Source: Pegea sp. RAD2-039 (Eukaryota > Chordata > Thaliacea > Salpida > Salpidae). From it: a stretch of 64,000 bases of DNA. The notes below the pieces were generated by a model. That model saw only the letters and a list, made by a program, of their open reading frames with translations, searched no databases and was not told the origin of the DNA. Positions 22,445 to 36,125 of this stretch are shown here, in pieces. Location of the stretch: the NCBI GenBank assembly GCA_034620365.1, contig JAQGEQ010000016.1, positions 62,001 through 126,000 on the forward strand. The letters are read 5' to 3'. Positions within the stretch are counted from its first letter, which is position 1. The number at the start of each line of letters is the position of its first letter. Made by a program: the position numbers and the translations under genes.

Positions 22445-23740
22445 TTATTCATAAGTTTCAAAAGAATATTCAAAGCTTTAAATGAACACGAAGTTCAAAG
22501 TTTTAAGTAAAAAAAAAGTATAATAACTTAAGAAATTAATGTTTGTAAAGTTCATATATAAAATAATTACTAATATAATTCATTTTAATTTGTAAATATG
22601 TTCTATCAAATAAATTAAAATAATAATTATACTAATTAATAAATTAATAATTAAACTAAATACAAACTTAATAACTAAATTAATTAATAAATTAATAATC
22701 AAATTAATTATAACAAGTAATTAAAATACACCCAGATTACTGAAAAAAGTTATAAATCATTGTAATGCAAGTCACATGACTAGACTAACTGCATGAATAG
22801 TTATAAAACTTTTCTTAATTTTTCTAAATTATTTCATTAATGTAATTTGGTTTACGAAATATACTTTTAGCTTTACTTTTTAGTTCTAGAAGTATTACAA
22901 AATTACAAAACTAAACTGTTTAGTTTTATTATTATAATTACATAAAAGAATCCTTTATTTAGTAAAATTCAGTCAAATAAAACAGTTTATTAACTTAATA
23001 ATTGATTTTTTGCAACCATCAGTCAAAGTATATGACAAAAAGTCTGATTTATACTTTAAAATGCCCAAATCGTTTGAATTTTGATTAAAAAATGAATAAT
23101 TTCCTCAAATTAACTTCACATTTTAACACCTTTGGCAACAAAGAAGGTTTAACAATTTTTATATTAATAATTATCAAACACTATTCAATTAAAAAACTTT
23201 AAATTGCAAATAACATGATCAGACTAACTGCATGAATAGTTATAAAACTTTTTTTAATTTTTCTAAATCATTTAGTTAATGTAATTTGGTTTACGAAATC
23301 TACTTTCAGCTTTACTTTTTAGTTCTGAATGTATTACAAAATTAACAAAACTTAGACTTCTTAGTTCTATTATTATAATTACATAAAAGAATTTTTTATC
23401 TAATTATTAAGTTTATTATATTATTATCATTATATTATTTTATTTATATTTAAAGAAAACAATTTGTAAATATACTTGGCTGATGCAAGAGATACAACTC
23501 AATGATCTGCAGATAAAAATGAAGATGATATTATCATTTGTCAGTTGACTCACTTTGTGTTCGAAAATGCTCTGAAAAACCTTCTGAATACAAAATTTAG
23601 TTGAAGGATTAAGAAGAAGAGTTAAAGGAAATGAAAAAGGACAGAAAAGAGTTGAAAGAAAAGCTTGAAATTGCTAAAAAAGAAGGTTTATAAATAGATA
23701 AGATGCTGATGTAAATTGTAAGTCAGGGTTTCCAACTATT
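22445..23740. repeat. right arm of inverted repeat around STAR gene A
   Basis: Reverse-complement partner of 18205-19480. It also recurs in units B (33950-35220) and C (38640-39900). Near 23590-23700 a short frame reads a Lys/Glu-rich helix (EEELKEMKKDRKELKEKLE) ending in GL and a stop. It is preceded in all copies by an in-frame TAA, so it may be a decayed coding exon. Confidence 0.75.
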
Positions 23741-24361
23741 TTATATTTAAACGTTCAAACTGTTTAATAAACACTACTAAAGAAATGAATGAACAATGGA
23801 ATATTAATTCATTAAACTTTGACAGTCGGTTTCAAATCAACAAACACAGCTCTTGGAACATACAACCAAGATAGTTTAACAATTTTCAAGTAAAACAATT
23901 CCTACTTTAACTACGAGACTTATGGTGCTTTTAACTACTAAACTTATAGTTTTTGTGTTTGCTATAAGAGCTGTATAATTTATTGTTTTCAGCTATGTGT
24001 TAAATAAATAAAATGCAATTTAACCCTACGAAATTTAACAAATTTGGTTTAAAATATATCTTAAAACCTATTTACTCAACAAAAGGTTTTTGATATCTGT
24101 ATTTAAAATTCATCTGTTGGTAGATTTCAAGATTTAAGTTTTTATCACCAAATGCTTTTTCTCCTAATTGAAAGAATATTAATTCTAGCTTGTAATTAAA
24201 AAAAATATGGGACTTTTAATTTATCTCTTATTTGTTAGCAATAATTGATTTAATACGAAAAAACTAACTGCTAGTTCAACAGGAAATTAATTTAGGAAAT
24301 ATACAGTTTAATAGTAAGTAGTGACAGTTTAAATGAAGTTCTGAACCAAGTCAATATTAAA

Positions 24362-24478
24362 TTTAACCAACCAGTCACCAACTAACCAATCAGCAATCAA
24401 CCAATCAGCAATCAACCAATCAGCAATCAACCAATCAGCAATCAACCAATCAGCAACCAACCAATCAGCAATCAACGT
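24362..24478. repeat. 15-bp CCAAT minisatellite, short array (~8 units)
   Basis: Tandem units of AACCAATCAGCAATC, each carrying CCAAT. It lies about 2.5 kb upstream of the STAR gene A start. The same position in unit C holds about 33 units (37523-38015). Confidence 0.9.
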
Positions 24479-24699
24479 ACATCTGTCTGATTTTTGTTTG
24501 AAGCTTCAAAATTTTGCTGAAAAAACGAGATAAACAACCAGAACAAAAATAGATTACGTCATCACAATTACAGATATATTTTTCACTCGAATCGACATTA
24601 TATTTTATCACTATGTCATCATACTTCAAAGAGTTATCATCACTAGAAAGGCTATTGTAAATCGCGATATCTTATGATGTCATCACTGCAGACAAGTTT

Positions 24700-24765
24700 T
24701 CAACACTCGGGTATGACGTCACACTTTCGTTTGTAGCTAGATATTACTGGATGTGACGTCATAAG
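24700..24765. promoter_or_regulatory. paired TGACGTCA (CRE-like) palindromes
   Basis: Exact TGACGTCA octamers at 24714-24721 and 24754-24761, separated by 32 bp. The pair is kept in the related segments near 28415-28465 and 37235-37285. It matches the CREB/ATF consensus; function here is inferred only. Confidence 0.4.
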
Positions 24766-25607
24766 CTAATGGGCGTCTTCTCATTGGGTATTTGAGAAAA
24801 CATCTTAACTTTAGTGTCTTGACCAATTATTTGGTAGAAAAGAAAGTGACATGTTGATTGTTTGTACGTGATACAATTGAAATATTTTACCGGAAATGTA
24901 TTGAATCTAAATATTGAATGAACTACATTCATTTAATCATTGACTTGTTGGTAAAAACATCGTATCGTTAGTACGTTCATCATTTCGATAGACGCCTTAT
25001 TTAATTGACTAAAGCTTATATAAAGAGTCATTTTAAATAAAAAAATTTGCAGACTTAACTTAAACATTAACTTCCAACTATTTAAAAAGCAATACACGAA
25101 CTTAATACCAGAAAATAAAGCAGTTTGTCATGGAAGACCTTATCATACACCTTGGCATGAAAGAGTTTCTGGAATACGGTCACAACAAAAAAGTCATAAC
25201 AATTAAGTGTTTGAATTAAGAAGTTAACAAGAGAAGTTAGTAGGGGGCATATGTACACATTCGGTTCAGTTGCAAAAGCAAATGTACATATTTATTATTT
25301 GTTAACTTTCAATCTGGTTGGAGACCAGTCAGTACCAAGTCTAAACGATAGAATAGGAGGACCGTATATTTGATGGACAGTTATGAATAGAGTAAGGCTG
25401 GTACAGTGAAACCAAACAATAGTTCATAAACAGCTTAATGTGTAATAGTCATAAATTGAGGATTGTATGACAGACAAGCTATTGCCTAAATTCAAAAAAG
25501 GAAGCTTCTTTGTTATTCTTGATTGAAGATATGGTTAATAAACAACCAAAATAAACAAAATATAAGTTTCTTACTTTTCATCAGTTGAAGCTAGCTTAAA
25601 ACACAAT

Positions 25608-27600
25608 TTATTTATTACAATAAATGTGAAGGAGAAAGCACCTCTCGCTAACTCACATTCTCACAACTAACATCTATTTAGTCAAAAATATAGAAAGTAA
25701 AAGATGTAACACATGGCATTTTAGTAGTCCTCAAAGCATATAACAGTGAACAATTACATGGAATGCTAATAATAACAAAGGGGGGAAAATCACAGTTTAG
25801 AAATGACAATGTTGGTAATATTATAACGGTTCAACTTCTGCTTGAACAACGCGAGCGACTTCGACATGACAATGTCTGATAACAGTTTGTTCCAAGTAAC
25901 AAATGTAAGGAATAAGAAAACATTTGCTCTGATTAATGTACCTGGTGATATGGGCTTATTAAGATGTAATGTGTGTCGTCTGAACAGCTATAACTTGAGG
26001 GAAGGAGTAATGAGAATAAAATCATCAAACTGAAGCTCAATTAAATTTTGGATAATTTTAAAAATAAGAATTAAGTCGTGTTTAATTTGTCGGATTTCCA
26101 AAGTATCTAAATTGAAGAGACTGAGACGATGTTTATAACTATCATATTTAATATTAAGTTTCCTGCATACTAATCTCGTAAATGTGGCCTGAACAGATTC
26201 AGTTTTTTGATATCACTAACTTGATATGGCATCCATGTACTAATATCGTATTCAAGAATTGGACGTACGTACAATTTGAAAAGATTGATAAAAAAGCATG
26301 GGTTCTTAGAATTAAAGGTCTTTATAAAAAGGTAGATTGGGTTGATTGATTTTGCAAAGATTTTGGAATTATAATTGTGCCATTTAATGTCAGATGATAG
26401 AGTAATGCCAAGGTCTAGGACCGAAGATACTCGTTGAATAATAAATCCATTGATGGAGTATTGGTTCAAGCAATTTAAAACTGGTTTACGAGAAAAGGTT
26501 ATAAGTTAAGACTTTGTGGGCTGGATTCTGAGCTGCCAATTCGACGACCAGTTTTCTACAGTGTGTAGTGCAGTTTGAAGTTTTGAAGGATTACAAGATA
26601 ATAGCTTGATGTCATCTGCATACACAAACACTCTGACATCATCGACTGCTACTAATTTTCTAATGAGGTCTTCGATGAAAATTAAAATGAGAAGGGCACC
26701 TAGAACAGAACCCTGAGGAACACCACTGGTGATTTGATTAGGAGTAAATAAAGATCTTCTTACACGAGCTTGTTAGGTTCTACCTGATAAGTAATCTTCA
26801 ATCCACTGTAAGATATAGCTTTCAATATTTACGTTTTTCAATACAGTAACGAGCTTACTGTGTTGGACATTATCGAAGGCTTTAGCGACATCGAGAAACA
26901 TGATGTCACAGGGAGTGTTACTTTCATAATGGGCTGTAAGCTCATTAAGAAAAGTGAGATGTTGAGTCAGGGAAGATCTCCGTTTCACAAAGTCATGCTG
27001 GACAGCATATATTAGATGGTGCTCCATCAAATGACTGGTCATATGATTGTAAATGAAATGTTTTTGAGTTCTGCAGATAACTGAAGTCAGCGAAACTGGT
27101 CTGTAGTTAAGTGCGGTGTTTCTGGTACCCCCTTTTTCTAAAAATCAAAACTGGGATTTGATCTGGGGTGTTGGAAAATGATACTTTTAAACAAGAATTA
27201 GCCTTAGCTACTATATCGACCGTTATGTCAGGATCTGTCATCTCAGAGACATTTGTAAAAATGTTGGAGTAGGAAAGAGAAGGAGTATTGCCCTGATGGG
27301 CTATAAAAACGCTATTAAATTGATTGTTTAGCAATTCAGCTTTATTCTTTGGTTCCATCGCAAGCTGGTTGCTGTTATCAAGTAAGGGAGGTATTTGAGA
27401 TCTCGCCTCAAGCTTGTGATTTATGAAACTAAAAAACGTTTTCTTGCTAAGAAAAAACAGAACTTACACTTTCTCTTCTTAAATAGAAATTAGAAATAGA
27501 TTTCTTGTATATTATACAAAGATGTTTGTACAGAGATTTGATGGAAGGGTCTGTTTTAGTTTGTTTGTTTAGGAGATTTTTCAAATGTTGTAAATTCCTT
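25608..27600 (-). mobile_element. CR1/Jockey-like LINE, ~2 kb 5'-truncated copy
   Basis: This copy reads on the minus strand from the endonuclease-RT linker near 27600 to the 3' tail at 25608. Visible RT marks are FVKRRSSLTQH, then DIMFLDVAKAFDNVQH and IEDYLSGRT (27042-26773), the GVPQGSVLG motif and YADD near 26700-26620, and the C-terminal MPYQVSDIKKL and YVRPILEYD segments (26469-26170). The ORF is split by frameshifts and stops, so it is inactive. The end of the unit A duplication (25870) falls inside this LINE. Confidence 0.9.
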
Positions 27601-28144
27601 AAATATCTGGGAACATGTGGCTACTTATTGGCTGGATAAGAAATTAAGTTTTTCAATTTACTTTATTTATTGATTTTAGTAAACCTTAAGTAAATAGTAA
27701 TGATGTCTTTGGAAGAGTTGAAAACGAAAATCAGTCAACATCTGATAGAAACTAACCAATTTCCACGATAAAAAATCTATTTGGTTGGAGTTTAAGCATA
27801 TATGAAAAAGTTTGTAAAAGTTTGAATTCAGTCATGTTGTGATTGCATGTCGGTGTAAAACGTTCTTATTGATCAACGTAGATAATTCTCGGGTGTTAGT
27901 AAAAAAATGATTTATCCTAGATATATGGATAGTTAATGGCATCTTCCTTATTTCTAGAAATTAACATCTGCAAGCAATATTTGATAATAGTATTGGATAG
28001 ATTTTAATCATACTTAAGTAATGATACATACCATAGATACAATAAGTAGAGAAATAGTTTACGGGAGTTAGGGTTGAGTTTTATGTCGAAAAATTAGAGT
28101 ATTTCAATGAATGACGACTGAAATATTGAAAAAGGATAAAAAAA

Positions 28145-28935
28145 TAAACCAATCAGCAACCAGCATCTCAGCAACCAACGTACATCTGTCTGATCTTTGT
28201 TTGAAGCTGCAAAATTTTGCTGAAGAAACGAGATAAACAACCAGAACAAAAATAGATTACGTCATCACAATTGTAGATATCTTTTTCACTCGAAGCAACG
28301 TTATCTTTTATCACTATGTCATCATACTTAAAAGAGTTATCATCACTAGAAAAGTTATTGTAAATGGCGATATCTTATGATGTCATAACTACTAACAAGT
28401 TTTCAATATTCGGCTATGACGTCACACTTTCGTTTGTAGCTAGATATTACTAGATGTGACGTCATAAGCTAATGGGGCGTCTTCTCATTGGGTATTTGAG
28501 ACAACATCTTAACTTTAGTGTCTTGACCAATTATTTGGTAGAAAAGAAAGTGACATTTTGATTGTTTGTACGTGATACAATCAAAATATTTTACCGGAAA
28601 TGTATTGAATCTAAATATTGAATGAACGACATTCATTTAATCATTTACTTGTTGGTAAAAACATCGTATCGTTAGTACGTTCATCATTTCGATAGAAGCC
28701 TTATTTAATTGACTAAAACTCTATATAAAGAGTCATTTTAAATAAAAAAATTTGCAGACTTAACTTAAACATTAACTTCCAACTATTTAAAAGCAATACA
28801 TGAACTTAGTACCAGAAAATAAAGCAGCCTGGTCATAGAAGACCTTGGCATAAAAGTCATACATATTGGTATAAAAGAGTTTCTGGAATACCGTCACTGC
28901 ATAAAAGTCACAACAAATATGTTTGAATTAAGAAG
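28145..28935. repeat. direct duplicate of 24460-25215
   Basis: About 0.8 kb matching the segment right of the CCAAT array in unit A, in the same orientation. It includes two or three CCAAT-type units at its left edge, paired TGACGTCA sites near 28415-28465 and the CAAAATTTTGCTGAA block. It lies between two LINE fragments and carries no gene. Confidence 0.85.
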
Positions 28936-28944
28936 TTAATTAAA

Positions 28945-29930
28945 ACTTGAAATGATTGGTAAAAAAGCATAGATCGTTAAAATCTAAAGTCTTTATAATA
29001 AAATATACAAGGTTGATTGTTTTTCAAAGATTTTATAATTATAATTATGCCATTTAAAGTCAGATGATAGTGTAATGTCAAGGTCTAGGACCGAAGATAC
29101 TCGTTGAATAATAAATCTATTGATGGAGTATTGGTTCAAGCAATTTACAGCTGGTTTACAAGATAAAGTTATAAGTTCAGACGTTGTGGGCTGGATTCTG
29201 AGATGCCAATTCGTAGATCAGTTTCTACAGTCTGTAGTTTGAAGTTTTGAAGGAATACAAGATAATAGCTTGATATCATCTGCATACACAAACACACTAA
29301 CATCACCTACTGCTACTAGTCTTCTGGTGAGGTCTTTGATGAAATTTAAAAAGAAAAGAGAACCTAGAACAGAACTCTAAGGAGCACCACTAGTGATTTT
29401 ACTAGGAGTAGATAAGGATCTTTCTATAGGAGCTTGTTGGGTTCTACCTAATAACTAATCTGCAATCCACTGTAAGATGAAGCGGTTGATTTTTCAATTT
29501 TGTAAAACAATATTGAAATTACTATGTTGGACATAATCAAAAGCTTTAGCGACATCGAGATACATGATGTCACAAGGAGTATTACTTTCGTAATGGGCTG
29601 TAAGCTCTTTAAGAAAAGTGAAATGTTGAGTCAGGGAAGATCTCCGTTTCACAAAGCCATGTTGGATATCAGATATTAGATGGTGCTCCATCAAATGACT
29701 GGTAATATGATTGTGAATGATATGCTCTTGAGGTCTGCAGATTAATGTTTTATTTATGAAACTAAAAAACGTTTTCTTGCAAGGTGAAGATAAAACTGCA
29801 CTTTCTCTTCCTAAATAGAAATTAGAAATAGATTTCTTGTAAACTATACAAAGATCTTTGTACAGAGATTTGATGGAAGGGTCTGTTTTAGTTTCTTTGC
29901 ATATGAGGTTTTTTAATTGTTGTCTATCAA
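28945..29930 (-). mobile_element. CR1/Jockey-like LINE fragment (RT middle)
   Basis: Minus-strand RT relic parallel to 26340-27540. FVKRRSSLTQHFTFLKELTA and DIMYLDVAKAFDYVQHS are visible at 29694-29494, followed by the region up to the RT C-terminal third. It has several stops and lacks the 3' tail. The left end adjoins the 28145 duplicate and the right end adjoins the inverted arm that starts near 29960. Confidence 0.85.
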
Positions 29931-29959
29931 TATTGATAATGATTTCATGTTTGTTTTAT

Positions 29960-32900
29960 AGAGTATCTAGGTTTCATAGCTATCAAAGCTTTAAATAGTT
30001 TATAAAACTTGACTAATTTCTTAGTTTAAAACTTATAGATTTAAGAAAGCTATTGTATTCTATCTAGTTTATAGAAGAAACACTCAATGGTCAATATAAC
30101 CTCAATGTAATATGAATTTTGAAATATATTTCAATGAAATGAAATATATTTTTGAAATATTTTATAAATGGATAAAGATATATGGACAGTTAATGGCATC
30201 TTTTTGAATTCTAGAGATTAACATCTGCAAGCATTATTTGATAATAGCATTAGATAGATTTTAATCATACAAAAGTAAGGTTACATAGTATAGATACAAA
30301 ACTACAGAAGGAGTTTACGGGTTTTAGGTTGAAGATCTAGAGTTTAATGTGATTCTATAGAAGTAAAAATTGAGTATTTCAATGAATGACGACTGAAATA
30401 AGAGAAAAGGGTCAGCTTAAGAATACGCTGATGCATTTTGAAAGTCAAGATTTTGCACTCTAAGGACTTTCTAATGCAATATGCGTTATTTGCATATCAA
30501 TACAAGAAAAGTAATTTAAAAAGATTTTGAAATAGTCTATTGGGTAAACGAGGTTTGTTTCATAGAGTGTTATTAAAAAATGTCTATTACGGTAGTGTAT
30601 ACTATGTACCATTACTTATGTATGATTAAAATCTATCCAACCGCTATTGTCATGTCGAAGTCGCTCATATTGTTCAAAATGAAGTTGAACCGTTAAAAAA
30701 TGTCAAGTTTAGCCTGTTCCGGTAACTTGGAGACTTCTGTTAAGACTTCAGTTTTTATTAAATTGGTTATGAAGAGGGTTCTTTATGTTTAGATCTATAA
30801 TTTGATCAAAAAGATTAAAACAATTTAAAAAGATCTCTATGAAAAAAAGGACGTTTTTGATTTCATAAATTTTAACTACTTTTAATTGTTATTACTCCTA
30901 ATTGTTAATAAACATTTCTCCAGTCAACATTATAGGCTATTGATGAAATATTACTAGTAGCTATGAACACGTTTTAATTGATGTAACAGATTTCTTCAAA
31001 AAAAAAACAAACAAATACTAATTTAACATTTTATTTATTTCTTCACGAACTTAATATAATTTCGAGATATTTGCAAAATCATCTTTATATTGAATATCTT
31101 ACAAACAATGATAACTTTTCAGCGGTGAAAATTTAAGGAGGAGTAAGATTAGGTGGAGGTTCAGTTGTTGAGCCAACTAATAGATGATGCATGAGCTCAT
31201 AGGATGGAGCCGTAAATCTTCCGTTTGTTGGATTGGGTAATGCGTAGGGTGGTTGTGGACCATGAAAATAGTGACCAGGGAGGACTGGTACACAGTGAGT
31301 ATATGCTTCACCATGAGTTTTGTCAGAAGATGACCCAGTAAAAGAATCTGGTGCTTGATGCAAATCAGTATAGGCATTCGAAAATACTTCAAGCGGTTTG
31401 TCTGGTAACGAAAATTGCCTAAATGGACTTACACCACTAGACATTCTGGTTTGTTGTCGGACCATTTGACCAGCTCTGAAACCAGATTGTCTTACACCAG
31501 AAACCATACTGGGCTCGGAGCTACGTGTTAGTTCAAATCTTGGACTAGAAAGTGAACCAAGCCTATATCCAAATGATGAGCTCAATGGGCCAGAGAAGGA
31601 ACCTCGATTACAGCCATTGAATGGACTTAATGTAAATCTTGGGCTAAATTTCGGACCATACATAGGGTCATATCTTGGACCATACATAGGGTCATATCTA
31701 GGACCATACATAGGGTCAAATCTAGCACCATAAGAGAAGTCAGAAGGCTCATTAAGATCTGGGCCTGAATTAGGGACAGCAAATTGAGAAATCCAGGAAC
31801 TGCACCCTGTTAATTCACTACCTTCCTGGCTAGCTTCAATTCGAGTTGTTTTCACAGACTGCATTAAATTAGTAAAATATTAATTTTGTCTAAAATAAAT
31901 AAAACCCGATCAGTACCTGGAAGGCTGTTGAAAAAGATGGAAGCTTGCAGCATTTTCTTTTACCTACAAAAAGTAAAATACAACATGATGATTAAAAATA
32001 CTTCTTGTTCATGAAACAATTATATTACTCAACAAAAAATCTTGTCTAGAACAAATTACAATTTTATTGAAAAGTGGTTAGCTATTTCTATTTACTTTAC
32101 CTTTTTGGCTTAAGTCAATTACAGGATAAGTTTTAAAATGTTCAGTCTCCTTTTCTGCTGCTGGTTCTTCACCCTGCAAGATATCACGTTATTACTTATT
32201 TTGAAAACTTAATTTTTACATCAGAAGTTGTTAAAAGTAAATGCTTGAAAAGTAAAACATCAACTTTAAATAATATATGATTAAATTGATAATTGTGTAT
32301 AATGTTATAAGTGATGCCTTAATTTTGTTACTTACTTCAGGAATCAATAATTTATTTATTGATTCTGTTGCCCTGACAAGATTCATTTGTGCTCTTGGAC
32401 CTTTTGTAGTTATTACTACATGCATGGGTTTATCAGATTCAACATAATAATCGAGCATCTGAAAAAAAATTCCGAGTTAATTAACTAATTTTAATTTTGT
32501 TAAAAAAGAAAATATGCGCCAAGCTCGTAATCTTCAGAAGTTGATAACTCTTCAAACATAAAATTTTAGCTTTAGATCATTCATATAGTATTTTTTATAT
32601 ATAAAAAAATTAGATTATCATTTTTTATATTTCCAAAGATTAATCGAATTACATAAATGACCTTTATATGATTATTAAAGAATCTTTTTCCATGAATTCT
32701 GATCTCAGAACACGTTTCGTTTTCAATCTTTTGAATCATACATCCGTTTTGCCCGGTAATCCGTTCGACAAAGTTGCACTGAACAACACTTTTATTTATC
32801 AAGTGAATTTATACATGTTTTACAAATTATGATTGTTTATGAAACTAGTCGCTGAATGAAATTTTATATAAAATTATTACACAATTTTTCTTAAGTTATA

Positions 32901-35758
32901 TATTTGATTATAATCCATATTAGTATGTAACTGAAAAATTATGAATATTTGATTGTTGTTTTTTGTCTATTGAATTAATATTTCAGTAATACTTTCATTA
33001 ACACTTACTAATTCATCTTTCATTGTTGGTAGAAGAATGTTCTTTACTAAGACTGTAGTTTCTTCAGGGTTTGAAAAGCATTCATGTCTATTTGCTTCCG
33101 GAACATTTTTATCATTTTCCGCAGCTATCTTCATTTCTTCTACAATTCCTACAACAGAATTTTAAATTATTTCTAAGCATTCAACAAATTGATAAGTTAA
33201 TAAGATTCAAGAGTTGCTTCTGCTTAAATTCATGATTTATCATTACTGTAAAATTTAAAAATATAAATTAGGAAAAACTAACTTTCTCTCACGGCTGTCT
33301 TGGCTCGGAAGAGAAATTTTTCTTGAAGTATTTCTTCAGCCTGTAATAGCTCCTTTAATAATATTTTTTGTTCATCAATCGCAGGTTGGGAATCAGCAAA
33401 CATTTTTTATAAATCTTTTGTTTCCTGAAAAGTTGAAAATTAGTTTTACTAAAATACTTTTCATTAAGAATTGAAAGGATTTACTAACTTAAGATTTGTA
33501 TACTTAGAGTAATCAAATACTTCCTTATAAGGCATTTTAAAGTATTTCAATAGATTTCAATTAGTTTCTTTAAGTAAATTATCAATTATTTAACTTTTAT
33601 TATTTATCTAACACGTTTTCTGTAGTCTTTTATAACTTATTATATCACAAAGTTTTATAAAAATTGTATTATAAGAAACACACTTATGTTTTATATTTAT
33701 TATATATACATAATATATATTTACTAATGAAAATAGCACCATTTTTTAATTTATAATTTGTAATGATAATTTGGTTATTCATCAATTTTTCTAAGAAATG
33801 GTTGTTGTTAAGCTTTTATTTACTATCCAAGTTTAGTTTACTTTATAGTTAGTTCATTAATTAAATTGGTTATAAATGTTTATCATTAACTATAAACAAA
33901 TGCTTAAAATTATACCTAAATAAAAATTTTAAATATTTATTCATAAGTTTTAAAAGAATATTCAAAGCTCCAAATGAACACGAAGTTCAAAGTTTTAAGT
34001 AAAAAAAAAGTATAATAACTTTAGATATTAATGTTTGTAAAGTTCAAATATAAAATAATTACTAATATAATTCATTTTAATTTGTAAATATGTTCCATCA
34101 AATAAATTAAAATAATAATTATACTAATTAACAAATTAATATGTAAACTAAATACAAACTTAATAACTAAATTAATTAATAAATTAATAATCAAATTAAT
34201 TAAAACAAGTAATTAAAATACACCCAGATTACTGAAAAAAAATATAAATCATTGTAATGCAAGTCACATGACTAGACTAACTGCATGAATAGTTATAAAA
34301 CTTTTCTAAATTTTTCTAAATTATTTCATTAATGTAATTTGGTTTACGAAATATACTTTTAGCTTTACTTTTTAGTTCTAGAAGTATTACAAAATTACAA
34401 AACTAAAGTGTTCAGTTTTATTATTATAATTACATAAAAGAATCCTTTATTTAGTAAAATTCAGTCAAATAAAAACATTTTATTAACTTAATAATTGATT
34501 TTTTTGCAACCATCAGTCAAAGTATATGACAAAAAGTCTGATTTATACTTTAAAATGCCCAAATCGTTTGAATTTTTATTAAAAAACGAATAATTGCCTT
34601 AAATTAGCTTCACATTTTAACAACTTTGGCAACAAAGAAGGTTTAACAATTTTTATATTAATAATTATCAAACACTATTCAATTAAAAAACTTTAAATTG
34701 CAAATAACATGATCAGACTAACTGCATGAATATTTATACAACTTTTTTTAATTTTTCTAAATCATTTAGTTAATGTAATTTGGTTTACGAAATCTACTTT
34801 CAGCTTTACTTTTTAGTTCTAGAAGTATTACAAAATTAACAAAACTTAGACTTCTTAGTTCTATTATTATAATTACATAAAAGAAGTTTTTATCTAATTA
34901 TTCAGTTCATTATATTATTATCATTATATTATTTTATTTATATTTAAAGAAAACAATTTGTAAATATACTTGGCTGATGCAAGAGATACAACTCAATGAT
35001 CTGCAGATAAAAATGAAGATGATATTATCATTTGTCAGTTGACTCACTTTGTGTTCGAAAAATGCTCTGAAAATCCTTCTGAATACAAAATTTAGTTGAA
35101 GGATTAAGAAGAAGAGTTAGAGGAAATGAAAAAGGACAGAAAAGAGTTGAAAGAAAAGCTTGAAACTGCTAAAAAAGAAGGTTTATAAATAGATAAAATG
35201 CTGAATTGAGTAAATTGTAATCAGGGTTTCCAACTACTTTATATTTAAACGTTCAAACTGTATAATGAACACTACTAAAGAAATGAATGAACAATGGAAT
35301 ATTAATTCATTAAACTTTGACAGTCGGTTTCAAATCAACAAACACAGCTCTTGGAACATACAACCAAGATAGTTTAACAATTTTCAAGTAAAACAATTCC
35401 TACTTTAACTACGAGACTTATGGTGCTTATAACTACTAAACTTATAGTTTTTGTGTTTGCAATAAGAGCTCTGTACTTTATTGTTTTCAGCTATGCGTTA
35501 AATAAAAAAAAATGCAATTTAACCAAACAAATTTGTCAACTTTGGTTTATAATATATCTTAAAACCTATTTTCTCAACAAAACGTTTGCAATTTATCTGT
35601 TCGTCGATTTCAAGTTTTAAGTTTTTATTACCTGGTGATAAAAACCTGGTGATTTTTATCAAATGGTTTTTCCCTAATTGAAAGAATATTAATTCTAGTT
35701 TGAAATTAAAAAAAATTTGGGACTTTTAATTTATCTCTTATCTGTTAGCAACAATTTA
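29960..35758. repeat. inverted repeat arm B (partner 38118-43905)
   Basis: About 5.8 kb repeated as its reverse complement at 38118-43905, with a ~2.36-kb spacer, so B and C form an imperfect palindrome. It includes a ~340-bp block (30318-30660), STAR gene B and its upstream region. The arm ends before the CCAAT array present upstream of A and C. Confidence 0.85.
31133..33403 (-). CDS. STAR/KH-domain RNA-binding protein, copy B
   Basis: Paralogue of copies A and C with the same seven-exon structure on the minus strand. The start is 33403 and the last exon is 31133-31858; the protein is about 451 aa. The KH exon keeps CNFVERITGQNG, and the next exon keeps PMHVVITTKGPRAQMNL. A 6-bp in-frame deletion removes two residues at the end of the KH exon but keeps the GT donor. 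Over the 242-residue last exon I count about 8 amino-acid differences from copy A, and no stop or frameshift. All splice sites look intact, so I annotate it as functional. The CCAAT array found upstream of A and C is missing, so its regulation could differ. Confidence 0.83.
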
Positions 35759-35779
35759 ATACTGATTAACGAAATTAAT

Positions 35780-36125
35780 TAAGAGTTTACGGGTTTTAGG
35801 GTTGAGGATCTAGAGTTTAATGTGATTCTATAGATGTAAAAATTGAGTATTTCAATGAATGACGACTGAAATAATAGAAAAGGATCAGCTTAAGAATACG
35901 CTGATGCATTTTGAAAGTCAAGATTTTGCACTCTAAGGACTTTCCAATGCAATATGCATTATTTGCATATCAATACAAGAAAAGTAATTTAAAAAGATTT
36001 TGAAATAGTCTATTGGGTAAAAGAGGTTTGTTTCATAGAGTGTTATTAAAAAATGTATATTACGGTAGTATATACTATGTACCATTACTTATGTATGATT
36101 AAAATCTATCCAACAGCTATTGCCA
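35780..36125. repeat. extra copy of the ~340-bp block at the spacer edge
   Basis: Direct copy of 30318-30660, which also recurs inverted at about 43195-43560. Landmarks are GAGTTTACGGGTTTTAGG and ATGCATTTTGAAAGTCAAGA. All three copies end at LINE sequence (CATGTCGAAGTCGCTC), so STAR gene B is bracketed by direct repeats of this block. Confidence 0.8.

Larger units (their letters stand above)
19488..25870. repeat. segmental duplicate unit A (inverted copy of 36122-42870)
   Basis: About 6.4 kb that recurs as its reverse complement at 36122-42870. It includes STAR gene A, its upstream region, the short CCAAT array and the TGACGTCA-bearing spacer, and ends inside a LINE 3' region. Most of the length difference from the partner is the CCAAT array: about 115 bp here against about 490 bp there. 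Confidence 0.85.
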
